DNA of 64,000 bases from Thalassospira sp. UBA1131 (GTDB taxonomy: Bacteria; Pseudomonadota; Alphaproteobacteria; Rhodospirillales; Thalassospiraceae): positions 15,286 through 79,285 of the forward strand of contig NZ_DCAO01000132.1 of NCBI RefSeq assembly GCF_002311515.1. The letters are read 5' to 3'. Both the position numbers and the translations under genes were made by a program. Under the pieces are notes generated by a model. The model saw only the letters and a list, made by a program, of their open reading frames with translations. It made no database searches and was not told where the DNA came from. This document shows, piece by piece, positions 1 to 7,418 of this stretch (position 1 is the stretch's first letter; each line of letters begins with the position of its first letter).

Positions 1-381
1 CAGATGCCGCTTGAGAAGGTCCGCAAGGTTCTGAAAATCGCCAAGGAGCCGATCTCGCTCGAAACCCCGATCGGGGACGAGGAAGACAGCCATCTTGGCG
101 ATTTCATCGAAGACAAGAACGCCGTTCAGCCGCTTGATGCTGCGATCCAGGCCAACCTGCGTGAAACCACCACGCGCGTTCTGGCATCGCTCACCCCGCG
201 TGAAGAACGTGTTCTGCGTATGCGTTTCGGGATTGGCATGAACACCGACCACACCCTCGAAGAGGTTGGTCAGCAGTTCTCCGTGACCCGCGAACGTATC
301 CGTCAGATCGAAGCAAAAGCGCTGCGCAAGCTCAAGCATCCGTCGCGCTCGCGCAAACTGCGTTCGTTCCTCGATTATTAA
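1..381 (+). CDS. rpoD: RNA polymerase primary sigma factor RpoD, C-terminal part
   Basis: This is the 3' end of the housekeeping sigma factor; the reading frame is open at the left window edge, so the gene is partial. The visible 126 residues cover the end of region 3 and all of region 4. The region 4.1 stretch contains [16 protein letters not shown], and region 4.2 contains the helix-turn-helix that reads the -35 element ([20 protein letters not shown]). The protein ends LRSFLDY, a typical RpoD C-terminus. A strong terminator follows 54 bases later and then a tRNA gene. The internal ATG at base 4 is not the true start. Identification rests on family knowledge and is very secure. Confidence 0.97.
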   Translation, partial: QMPLEKVRKVLKIAKEPISLETPIGDEEDSHLGDFIEDKNAVQPLDAAIQANLRETTTRVLASLTPREERVLRMRFGIGMNTDHTLEEVGQQFSVTRERIRQIEAKALRKLKHPSRSRKLRSFLDY

Positions 382-434
382 GAAATTACGCGACGTTCGG
401 GCTTGACCTTGGCCGGAAAATCGCTAGTTTTCGG

Positions 435-468
435 GACCGCACCGGACCACCGGTGCGGTCTTTTCTTT
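435..468 (+). terminator. Rho-independent terminator of rpoD
   Basis: A perfect 10-bp stem (gaccgcaccg at 435-444 with cggtgcggtc at 451-460) and a 6-base loop is followed at once by ttttcttt. It lies between the rpoD stop and the tRNA and points in the direction of rpoD transcription. Confidence 0.9.
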
Positions 469-487
469 ACCCGGACTTTTGTCTTGG

Positions 488-563
488 GGACCCGTAGCTC
501 AATTGGTTAGAGCCGACCGCTCATAACGGTCTGGTTGGGGGTTCAAGTCCCTCCGGGTCTACC
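488..563 (+). tRNA. tRNA with CAU anticodon (elongator Met or Ile2)
   Basis: The sequence folds as a cloverleaf. The acceptor stem ggacccg pairs with cgggtct, closing with a G-U pair. The D-arm is gctc/gagc, the anticodon stem gaccg/cggtc encloses loop ctcataa with anticodon CAU, and the T-arm contains ttcaagt. The anticodon stem lacks the three G-C pairs of initiator tRNA, so it is not tRNA-fMet. A CAU anticodon leaves elongator tRNA-Met or lysidine-modified tRNA-Ile2 open, and I cannot decide between them by eye. The 3' end is encoded as ACC followed by G, so the terminal A of CCA would be added enzymatically. Confidence 0.9.
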
Positions 564-564
564 G

Positions 565-633
565 TGGAGCAGTGATTACAGAACGTACTCACTGCTCCAT
601 CGCTTTATATATTCCCGCAAAAAGCAGTCTGAT
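565..633 (+). repeat. Dispersed repeat, copy A, with hairpin, next to the tRNA 3' end
   Basis: An 11-bp perfect inverted repeat (tggagcagtga at 565-575, tcactgctcca at 589-599) begins two bases after the tRNA. Bases 571-633 match 35306-35368 without gaps at 55 of 63 positions and in the same orientation. In the second copy the left arm of the hairpin is lost. Function unknown; it could be a REP-like element or the edge of an old insertion. Confidence 0.7.
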
Positions 634-751
634 CCGGCAGCTACCCGAATTTTTGTAACTTCGGGTTATGCAGCAATGTTTCCACTTTGCCGATGCGCTG
701 ATCCGAGGCCTGCATCAACGCATATCTGTTCTGATTACATCGCATATTGAC

Positions 752-771
752 ATATCGGTAAATTCCGATAT
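752..771. promoter_or_regulatory. Operator candidate upstream of the ArsR-type repressor
   Basis: The inverted repeat atatcgg-taaatt-ccgatat ends 10 bases before the repressor ATG. A closely related repeat (1099-1118) precedes the next gene. Both share ATATCG, a central TAAATT and CGATAT, which suggests a single dimeric repressor controlling both genes. Inference from symmetry and position. Confidence 0.7.
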
Positions 772-780
772 CTTCGTATC

Positions 781-1083
781 ATGGAAATGATCGATATATT
801 CAAAGCCCTCTCGAACCGTACACGCCTTGAGATCCTCAAAGGCTTGAAAGAGCCTGCGAAGAACTTTCCTCCGCAGGATGAAGGTGACGTTGATACGGTT
901 GGAGTTTGCGTTAGCAGCATTCAGGAAGGTGTCGGACTGTCGCAATCGACAGTGTCCGATTACCTTGCGACGTTGCAACGGGTGGGTCTGGTCGAGGTCA
1001 GACGCATCGGGCAGTGGACCTACTACAAGCGGAACGAAGCAACCATCCGCGCTCTTGCCGATGCCATCGGAAAAGAGCTGTAG
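781..1083 (+). CDS. ArsR/SmtB-type winged-helix transcriptional repressor
   Basis: A 100-residue DNA-binding protein of the usual ArsR length. The N-terminus MEMIDIFKALSNRTRLEIL is the classic first helix of the family. The recognition helix is around residues 55-70 (LSQSTVSDYLATLQRVGLV), followed by the beta-wing (VRRIGQWTYYKRNE). It lacks the paired-Cys metal site of ArsR/SmtB (only one Cys, in VGVCV), so a metal sensor is not supported; redox or organic-effector sensing is possible. It lies upstream of a quinone oxidoreductase on the same strand with a shared operator motif, so it probably represses itself and that gene. Family call is firm, effector unknown. Confidence 0.88.
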   Translation: MEMIDIFKALSNRTRLEILKGLKEPAKNFPPQDEGDVDTVGVCVSSIQEGVGLSQSTVSDYLATLQRVGLVEVRRIGQWTYYKRNEATIRALADAIGKEL

Positions 1084-1098
1084 TTTTTTTGCCACAAT

Positions 1099-1118
1099 AT
1101 ATCGATAAATTGCGATAT
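1099..1118. promoter_or_regulatory. Second copy of the ArsR-type operator, before the oxidoreductase
   Basis: The inverted repeat ATATCG-(8 bases)-CGATAT lies 28 bases before the ATG of the quinone oxidoreductase. It resembles the 752-771 site, including the central TAAATT. Its presence between the two genes suggests the oxidoreductase has its own regulated promoter. Confidence 0.65.
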
Positions 1119-1145
1119 CCCTTTTTACCGAAATGAGGTACCAAA

Positions 1146-2126
1146 ATGAAAGCCCAGATACTCAAATCCTTTGGCGGTCCAGAAGCATTCGAACTTCAGG
1201 ATGTCGCCAAACCAGTCCCGCAGGCTGGACAAGTCCTTGTCCGTGTCCATGCAACTTCCATCAATCCGCTGGATTATCAGGTTCGGCGCGGCGATTATAG
1301 CGACTTGGTTCCCTTGCCTGCCATTACTGGTCATGACGTATCCGGTGTTGTCGAAAGCGTCGGACCGGGCGTGACCAGCTTCGTTCCGGGTGATGAAGTC
1401 TGGTACACCCCGCAAATATTTGACGGCGACGGCAGCTACGCCGAATACCACGTCGCGTCCGAAAACATCATCGGTAGGAAACCCAGCTCGCTCAACCATC
1501 TCGAGGCAGCAAGCCTGAGCCTGGTTGGCGGAACGGCATGGGAAGCCTTGATCGGGCGTGTCGCCTTAAGAGTGGGCGAAAGCATCTTGGTTCATGGCGG
1601 TGCTGGTGGCGTCGGTCACGTTGCAATCCAAATCGCGAAAGCCATCGGTGCCAAGGTCTTCACGACGGTACGCGAAGAGAACTTCGAATTCGCACGCAGC
1701 ATCGGCGCGGATGTGGTTATCGACTACACCAAAGAAGACTATGCCAGCGCCATTTTGCGTGAAACGGATGGCCAGGGCGTCGACGTCGTATTTGATACCC
1801 TTGGTGGTGACACATTGTCCCGCAGTCCGGACGTTCTGGCGCAACTTGGCCGCGTTGTCTCGATCGTGGACATCGCACAGCCACAGAACCTCATCGAAGC
1901 ATGGGGAAAGAACGCAAGTTTCCACTTCGTTTTCACACGTCAAAACCGCGGAAAGCTTGATGAGCTTAGCACGTTGGTTGAGCGCGGTCAGCTTCGACCA
2001 CACGTTGGCGCGGTCTATTCGCTTGAAGACATTTCACTCGCCCATGCGCGGCTTGAAACCCGCAACAACGGTGTCCGTGGAAAGATCGCGATTGCAGTTG
2101 ATCCGTCAGCTCATCGCGCAAGTTAG
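1146..2126 (+). CDS. Zinc-independent NADPH:quinone oxidoreductase (MDR superfamily)
   Basis: A 326-residue medium-chain dehydrogenase/reductase of the quinone reductase/zeta-crystallin group, reducing quinones or activated double bonds with NADPH. The GroES-like N-terminal half contains [12 protein letters not shown] and [16 protein letters not shown]. The Rossmann half carries [20 protein letters not shown] around residue 150. The Cys/His zinc ligands of alcohol dehydrogenases are absent. It follows the ArsR-type repressor and has the same inverted repeat in front, so it is probably that regulator's main target, in a small stress-response unit with the next gene. Exact substrate cannot be read from sequence. 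Confidence 0.88.
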   Translation: MKAQILKSFGGPEAFELQDVAKPVPQAGQVLVRVHATSINPLDYQVRRGDYSDLVPLPAITGHDVSGVVESVGPGVTSFVPGDEVWYTPQIFDGDGSYAEYHVASENIIGRKPSSLNHLEAASLSLVGGTAWEALIGRVALRVGESILVHGGAGGVGHVAIQIAKAIGAKVFTTVREENFEFARSIGADVVIDYTKEDYASAILRETDGQGVDVVFDTLGGDTLSRSPDVLAQLGRVVSIVDIAQPQNLIEAWGKNASFHFVFTRQNRGKLDELSTLVERGQLRPHVGAVYSLEDISLAHARLETRNNGVRGKIAIAVDPSAHRAS

Positions 2127-2164
2127 GACTCCCGACCGCTGAACATACGTTGAAAGGTGCAACC

Positions 2165-2512
2165 ATGATTTATGAGATCGCTCAGTTGCCCGTGCACAAG
2201 GAGCAAACTGAATCTTTCCGGCATGCATTCGCCGAAGTTGTTCCGTTGCTTGCACGTGCACAGGGGTACCGCGGTCACTTGCTGGCGCAAGGGATCGAAA
2301 CACCCGAACTGTTCCACCTGATTGTGCGGTGGCGCTCACTCGAAGACCACACACCGGGCTTTGAGGAAAGTGAGGACCATCAGACGTTCATGACAGGCCT
2401 GGAGCAGTATTTTTCGGAAGAGCCAAAAGTCTATCATGTCGAAGGCGAAGCTTTTATCTCAAACAACGGAGATGACTTGAGGAATAGTGGCTCCGGTGAG
2501 TTGTGGGCATAA
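2165..2512 (+). CDS. Antibiotic biosynthesis monooxygenase-like (ABM) small protein
   Basis: A 115-residue protein with the ferredoxin-like ABM fold pattern: strand MIYEIAQLPV, helix FRHAFAEVVPLL, then GYRGHLLAQGIETPELFHLIVRWRS. ABM proteins include cofactor-free quinol monooxygenases, which would fit the quinone oxidoreductase just upstream, but many members have no known activity. A TTG at 2150 gives a longer frame; I prefer the ATG at 2165, which has gaaagg at a good distance. It lies 38 bases after the oxidoreductase on the same strand, so cotranscription is likely. Family call good, function uncertain. Confidence 0.8.
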   Translation: MIYEIAQLPVHKEQTESFRHAFAEVVPLLARAQGYRGHLLAQGIETPELFHLIVRWRSLEDHTPGFEESEDHQTFMTGLEQYFSEEPKVYHVEGEAFISNNGDDLRNSGSGELWA

Positions 2513-2579
2513 AACAATCGGGTGGCTGTTGGATTTTCTAACAGCCACCCGTTTCCTGTCCGCAAATTCGTTTGTCACA

Positions 2580-3563
2580 TCAGTTGGCAACGAACTTCAA
2601 AAGATCGGCGTTAAGTACATCCGCATTTACGGTCAACATTCCGTGCGAAAATCCTGGGTAAGTTTTCAAGGATCCGTTCGGTAGCAACTTAACGGCTTTC
2701 AAAGCGGAGGCAGCAATCGGAACAATCTGATCGTCCTCACCATGTAGCACCAAAGTTGGCACGTTAATCACTTTGAGATCGTCAGTCAGGTCTGTTTCCG
2801 AAAATGCTTTGATACCATCATAATGTGCCTTGGCACTGCCCATCATGCCTTGGCGCCACCAGTTTTGGATCACGCCTTCGCTTGCAGCCATGCCTTCGCG
2901 ATTGAAACCAAAGAACGGACCGGATGGAATATCGCGGAAGAACTGAGCACGGTTGCCTGCCAAGGCGGCCCGGAATCCATCGAAAACTTCCAATGGCGTG
3001 CCTTCGGGATTTTGTGCAGTCTTCAACATCAGCGGTGTGATGGCAGCAACAAGAACAGCTTTAGCCACCCGGCCTGCGGGCTCACCATGTCGTGCTACAT
3101 ACCGGGCAACTTCGCCGCCGCCCGTGGAGTGGCCGATATGAACAGCGTTGCGCAAATCAAGGGCATTGGCGACGGCGAAGGCATCGGCGGCATAATGGTC
3201 AATATCGTGGCCTTCGGAAACCTGTTCGGATCGACCGTGCCCACGACGGTCATGTGCCACAACACGATATCCCTTAGACAGGAAGAAGATCATCTGGGCA
3301 TCCCAGTCATCTGAGCTGAGAGGCCAACCATGGTGAAACACTATTGGCTGGGCGTCTTTTGGGCCCCAGTCCTTGTAGAAAATCTGTACGCCGTCGTCAG
3401 TTGTAATGTAGCCCATGGTGTCTTCTCCTGTGGGAAGAGGTTGAAGCGTGGCGGCTGCTGCATGCGATGTGCCCAACGGAATGGCTAAACTTGCGGCGAG
3501 AGCTGCGGCAGAGATAAGTGCATCGCGTCGGTTTAACGTGAAGATGGGATCGTGAGCTGGCAT
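2580..3563 (-). CDS. Tat-exported alpha/beta hydrolase (non-heme chloroperoxidase/arylesterase type)
   Basis: A 327-residue alpha/beta hydrolase with a twin-arginine-type leader (LNRRDALIS, then a hydrophobic stretch ending around TSHAAAA). The mature part shows HGWPLSSDDW (oxyanion hole), DRRGHGRS, the nucleophile elbow GHSTGGGE with Ser near residue 146, the acid in HGEDDQIVP and the catalytic His in GFSHGM. This matches cofactor-free haloperoxidases/esterases, which are usually cytoplasmic, so export is notable. A TTG eight codons upstream is also in frame; the ATG chosen has cgggag in front. It is convergent with the ABM gene. Natural substrate unknown. Confidence 0.85.
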   Translation of the reverse strand: MPAHDPIFTLNRRDALISAAALAASLAIPLGTSHAAAATLQPLPTGEDTMGYITTDDGVQIFYKDWGPKDAQPIVFHHGWPLSSDDWDAQMIFFLSKGYRVVAHDRRGHGRSEQVSEGHDIDHYAADAFAVANALDLRNAVHIGHSTGGGEVARYVARHGEPAGRVAKAVLVAAITPLMLKTAQNPEGTPLEVFDGFRAALAGNRAQFFRDIPSGPFFGFNREGMAASEGVIQNWWRQGMMGSAKAHYDGIKAFSETDLTDDLKVINVPTLVLHGEDDQIVPIAASALKAVKLLPNGSLKTYPGFSHGMLTVNADVLNADLLKFVAN

Positions 3564-4076
3564 GAAATAACTCCCGGAATAATTCAAAGGCTGAAAAGTA
3601 GACGGGAGGATTTCTGACCTTTTGCAATCTGGAGAAGATACCTAACCGTCTAAGAACCGTCTGTGATGGTCACTTCAGAGATCGGAAACGCGAACCAAAA
3701 TGGTTCAAAATCAAGTTCCGATTTAGGTGCGAAACGCAGGCAAATGGTCATGCGTAAATTTCCGCAAGGTCTATAAGACTATTGATATCACTTGATTTTA
3801 AGGGGCGGTAGTCGGGCGAGAAGGAAAGCTGTGTCGCATAAAACGCAACGGCATCTTTCGTGACATAACTGGTTTGGCCAGGTTCAATTGCCGAAAGCTA
3901 GATTATTGTGCTGTTTAGCAAATGGTAATGCAACGATGATGATTTTCGTGCCGGTTAAGTTTTTTCATCTACCGGAGCCCGAGCCGGTTGCTCGGGCTCC
4001 GCATGAGCGGTGCGCGCGGGCGACTTTAGTTCATTAAGATGGCCTATTGGCGGAGCGCAGGAGTGGCTATATCGTT
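3564..4076. other. Intergenic region with no supported gene
   Basis: About 510 bases between the divergent 5' end of the hydrolase and the 3' end of the GMC oxidoreductase. It is AT-richer than the genes around it. I see no ORF with family features. It holds the hairpin at 3974-4000 and presumably the hydrolase promoter. Confidence 0.5.
3974..4000 (-). terminator. Strong hairpin downstream of the GMC oxidoreductase
   Basis: A perfect 10-bp stem (ggagcccgag/ctcgggctcc) with a 7-base loop lies about 75 bases beyond the stop of the minus-strand oxidoreductase. Neither strand has a clear T-tract after it, so intrinsic termination is not certain; it may protect or end the transcript. Confidence 0.4.
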
Positions 4077-5699
4077 TTACGAGCGCATCCAACTGCTGAT
4101 GCGTTCAGCCAGCATGATAACGGTTGGATTGGTCGCAACCGATGGAACATCCGGGAAACTCGAGGCGTCGGCAACCCGCAGGTTTCTGACACCTTTTACA
4201 CGTCCCTGATAGTCAGTTACCCCATGCGGAGAGTTGTCACCCCCCATCGGGGCGGTTGATGTCGGATGATGATAGATATCAAGTGCCGTTGGCAACGCGG
4301 CGATGATATCTTCGGAGCTGGCGAGCGATGCCCCTGGAGCGAGCTCCCGAACAATAATGTCAGAGAGGGGCCCTTGGCTGGTGATCCGGCGGATCATCTC
4401 GACACCTTCGACCATTTTTTGCCGATCTTCGGCTTCACCAAGAATGTTAAGTGCGATACGAGGTGATGTGCGTGCCTTGCGATCTCGTAATGTCACCGTG
4501 CCGGTAGATTTCGGACGAGTCAGTGCCAGTGCAAGCATGAAAATGGCGCCGGTCGGTGACGAGGCCGGATCGCCATAATGTACCGCGCTTACGTGGAAAT
4601 CGCCTTCTCCCGGGGCTGAAGTGGATGATTGTGCCCAAAGAATAGCTCCAACAGGGGGTACTGGAAGTCCAAGGCGCTCAGGTACTGCAGCCCATGTTGT
4701 GAAGAAAAACGGATGCTCCTGCAACCGTTGCCCAACTGGCAAATCCGCCATCACAGGAATATCCATTGCACGCAGACTTTCGGCGGGACCAACACCTGAT
4801 CGTAGCAAAATGGCTGGTGTGCCATAGGCACCTGCCGAAAGCACAATTTCGTCACCGGTGATACGCTCGCCATTTTCGAGAATAACAGCCTCTGCACGTC
4901 CTTTCTGGATGTCTACCTGATCCACAAGCACTTCGCTTCTAATGGTCAAGTTGGTGCGCGCCCGAACCGCTTTCGACAAATATGTCATGCCGGTATTAAG
5001 TCGCTGTCCCATACGATTGTTCATTGGATATGGACCGACACCCAAGGGCCTGTCCCCGTTAAAGTCATCGACTTTGGGGAAACCTGCCATCTGGGCCGAT
5101 GTTATAAAAGCACGCTGCATGTCTGAAACTTCGTCATCCTGCAGCTGATGGATTGGCCACGGACCAGTGCGGCCGTGAAATTCATCTGAACCATGTACCG
5201 TGCGCTCACTTTTTTTATAGAATGGCAGGACATCAGTGGGCGACCAGTTGGGAAGTCCGGCCTTTGTCCAACGGTGAAAGTCAGACGCGGTCGCTCGCAT
5301 CGCGACACCCGCGTTCACTGCGGATGATCCGCCAAGAACCTTTCCACGGGGTACCGGGAAAGATGCACCAGCCCATCCCGGTTCAGAGGTATAACCCCAA
5401 TCATGTTCGGGATCACCGCCAATGATACTTTGGAGGCGAACAACATCGGGATAACTGTCAGGCGCATATGATTTACCAGCTTCGAGGAGGAGCACGCGTC
5501 TTGAGGAATCTTCGCTCAAGCGGCTGGCGATTACAGCCCCGGCCGATCCTCCTCCGACGATGATGACATCAAAATGAGATGAACTGTCATTCGTTTGTGC
5601 AAAAGCACTTCCAAGAGTGGCTGCGGCGATACCAGCGCCGGATGCCCCAATGATGAAATCCCGTCTATTAATGCCTTCTTTCTTCTGCGTGTCGCTCAT
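4077..5699 (-). CDS. Tat-exported GMC-family FAD oxidoreductase (alcohol/choline dehydrogenase-like)
   Basis: A 540-residue glucose-methanol-choline oxidoreductase. The N-terminus carries a Tat leader (INRRDFIIGASGAGIAAA, ending near FAQ). Next come the FAD dinucleotide fold (DVIIVGGGSAGAVIASRLS), the GMC signature near GKVLGGSSAVNAGVAMR, and a C-terminal part with HPTSTAPMGG and NPTVIMLAERI. The family oxidises primary alcohols or sugars; a Tat-exported member would act in the periplasm and pass electrons to a quinone or cytochrome. I start it at MSDTQ because gaggac precedes that ATG; the longer frame starts 38 codons earlier. A 12-bp perfect inverted repeat lies about 145 bases upstream. 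Substrate unknown. Confidence 0.88.
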   Translation of the reverse strand: MSDTQKKEGINRRDFIIGASGAGIAAATLGSAFAQTNDSSSHFDVIIVGGGSAGAVIASRLSEDSSRRVLLLEAGKSYAPDSYPDVVRLQSIIGGDPEHDWGYTSEPGWAGASFPVPRGKVLGGSSAVNAGVAMRATASDFHRWTKAGLPNWSPTDVLPFYKKSERTVHGSDEFHGRTGPWPIHQLQDDEVSDMQRAFITSAQMAGFPKVDDFNGDRPLGVGPYPMNNRMGQRLNTGMTYLSKAVRARTNLTIRSEVLVDQVDIQKGRAEAVILENGERITGDEIVLSAGAYGTPAILLRSGVGPAESLRAMDIPVMADLPVGQRLQEHPFFFTTWAAVPERLGLPVPPVGAILWAQSSTSAPGEGDFHVSAVHYGDPASSPTGAIFMLALALTRPKSTGTVTLRDRKARTSPRIALNILGEAEDRQKMVEGVEMIRRITSQGPLSDIIVRELAPGASLASSEDIIAALPTALDIYHHPTSTAPMGGDNSPHGVTDYQGRVKGVRNLRVADASSFPDVPSVATNPTVIMLAERISSWMRS

Positions 5700-5841
5700 G
5701 ATTTCGTCCTCGCGTATGCATCGATATGCCATTCGCGGGACATCGCTAAAAGCATACCCCTTCGAATGACGGTTTTGATAAATCTCCGACATCCTAGAAG
5801 TATTGTAAGTCACGTTGGTGCTGTAGAAGGGTGTTTGTCGC

Positions 5842-5870
5842 TTTATTCAAGACGATATGTCTTGAATAAA
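5842..5870. promoter_or_regulatory. 12-bp perfect inverted repeat upstream of the GMC oxidoreductase
   Basis: tttattcaagac (5842-5853), spacer gatat, gtcttgaataaa (5859-5870). It lies in the 305-base gap between the GMC oxidoreductase start and the LysR 3' end, which otherwise holds nothing I can identify. Length and perfection suggest a binding site for a dimeric regulator; the regulator is not identified. Confidence 0.6.
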
Positions 5871-6004
5871 TACCCAAGTAAAAGAATGAAGCTTCGTCAC
5901 GTGGAAAATGGGCGGAATACTGCGATGAGAACCGGCAGCTTTAGATGATCCGCATTCCGAACAAGGTTATGCAGGACGCTGCGAGTGCGAAAAGGGCGTC
6001 TGTG

Positions 6005-6913
6005 CTAAATCTTCTCTGCCAGACATTGTGAGATGAAATTGACGAAAGCGCGTACACGGGCCACTCTCGTTCGCGATGACGGCCAAACAACTGAAACAGT
6101 CCCACGGTCATCAGTGAATTCATCGAGTAAGGATATCAAACGCCCCGCTTTGATATCCTCGGCAACGAGGTAGCGCGGTGCCTGCACTATGCCAAGTCCG
6201 GCCAGCGCGGCAGAGCCGAGGGCGCCTCCATCATTAATCACAAGCCATGGTTTGACTCTTGTCCCGCGATACGCGCCTTTGAAGGCCCATTTCTCGGTAA
6301 GGCCTGTGGTCGGAAACCGGTATAGGACACAGCGATGATCAGCGAGGTCTGCGGGCGTTTGTGGCGTGCCATATTCCTTGACATAGCTTGGTGATGCGCA
6401 AGTCGTGAAAGCATGAGGCCCGATCTTGCGGGCATATAGGTTGGAATCCTCCAGTTCTCCAAGGCGAACGACCAGATCGTATCCGCCTTCAATCAGGTCG
6501 ACCTTCAAATCATCAAGAGAAATGTCAAGCGTCACATCCGGAAATTCGGCCGAAAATGCATTCACGGCTTGCAAGATAATGCATCTTCCCATGACCGTAG
6601 GCACACTGATTTTAAGTCGACCCTGAGGCGTGTTTTGTGCGCTCAGTAGTTCCTGTTCTGCTTCTTGCAGATCGCTAAGGATCCGCGAAGCATATCGGTA
6701 AAGAATCTCACCTTCGTCCGTCAGGGTGAGTGAGCGTGTCGTGCGTGTCAGCAATTTGACACCGAGCCGCTGTTCAAGGCGGTCGACTGCTTTTCCCACT
6801 GCAGATGCTGAAAGACCAAGCTTCCGCCCTGCCGCGGCAAAGCTCCCGTGCTCCAGCGTGACGGAAAAGGCGACAAGGCCGCTCAAGGATTCCAAGGAAG
6901 TGATTGCTGACAT
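6005..6913 (-). CDS. LysR-family transcriptional regulator
   Basis: A 302-residue LysR regulator. The N-terminal helix-turn-helix is clear (VTLEHGSFAAAGRKLGLSAS, then AVGKAVDRLEQRLGVKLLTR). The substrate-binding-like effector domain begins near GRLKISVPTVMGR and includes LVVRLGELEDSNLYARKIG. The start is the second in-frame ATG (MSAIT); a start ten codons earlier is possible. It is divergent from the membrane-protein/aldehyde-dehydrogenase pair to its right, with about 175 bases between, so by LysR habit it probably regulates that pair. It also abuts the GMC oxidoreductase, so an alcohol-to-aldehyde-to-acid oxidation unit is conceivable. Confidence 0.9.
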   Translation of the reverse strand: MSAITSLESLSGLVAFSVTLEHGSFAAAGRKLGLSASAVGKAVDRLEQRLGVKLLTRTTRSLTLTDEGEILYRYASRILSDLQEAEQELLSAQNTPQGRLKISVPTVMGRCIILQAVNAFSAEFPDVTLDISLDDLKVDLIEGGYDLVVRLGELEDSNLYARKIGPHAFTTCASPSYVKEYGTPQTPADLADHRCVLYRFPTTGLTEKWAFKGAYRGTRVKPWLVINDGGALGSAALAGLGIVQAPRYLVAEDIKAGRLISLLDEFTDDRGTVSVVWPSSRTRVARVRAFVNFISQCLAEKI

Positions 6914-7089
6914 AATGTCCGGAATAATAGGACAGAGAGACATCTTCCGTCAAGGTCGTGCTTCTTCGATAGTTTACGGCGCGCGATCAATGGCACCAAG
7001 GAGAAAGTGGATGAAAACTTCATCGGCTGTCATCTCCAGTGTCACTGGATTTGGGCTACCGCAGCCGACCGTATTGGAGAGTTTCCTTG

Positions 7090-7404
7090 ATGAAAACGCA
7101 GCTTAACCATTCACTTATGGCGCGGCTGAAAAAGACCACGCGCATATGGATTGCAGTCTATCCAACTGTGCTTGTTTTTTTGACGATATTTGGTGATGCG
7201 ATCAGGGAACTCCCGCTCGCTTTAGGCATTTTCGTCTCGACACTGATCGTCGTCATCATTGTCTCAAATGTCACTGAACCCCTTGTCGGGAAGGCCTTTT
7301 ACCATTTGGGGAGCATTTTTCGCAAAGCCGGTCATACCTGCGCAACAACGCCCTTGGAAAACAATGCCGCGCCAGCTGAACGATCTGCTCAATCAGACAA
7401 TTAA
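7090..7404 (+). CDS. Small membrane protein resembling the C-terminal anchor of ABM-type proteins
   Basis: A 104-residue protein with two predicted transmembrane helices: IWIAVYPTVLVFLTIFGDAI and, after a short loop, LPLALGIFVSTLIVVIIVSN. The pattern of a WIAVYP helix, a short polar turn, LPLAL and a second helix resembles the membrane tail found on some two-domain ABM proteins (COG3224-like), here standing alone without the ABM domain. The C-terminus is soluble and polar. It lies 14 bases before the aldehyde dehydrogenase on the same strand, so they are likely cotranscribed. The start at 7090 is preferred over an earlier in-frame ATG. Function unknown. Confidence 0.65.
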   Translation: MKTQLNHSLMARLKKTTRIWIAVYPTVLVFLTIFGDAIRELPLALGIFVSTLIVVIIVSNVTEPLVGKAFYHLGSIFRKAGHTCATTPLENNAAPAERSAQSDN

Positions 7405-7418
7405 AAGGGATAAATGCA

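Noticed and set aside
488..563. tRNA as initiator tRNA-fMet
   Set aside because: The anticodon stem lacks the three consecutive G-C pairs and the acceptor end is paired by G-U rather than showing the initiator mismatch.
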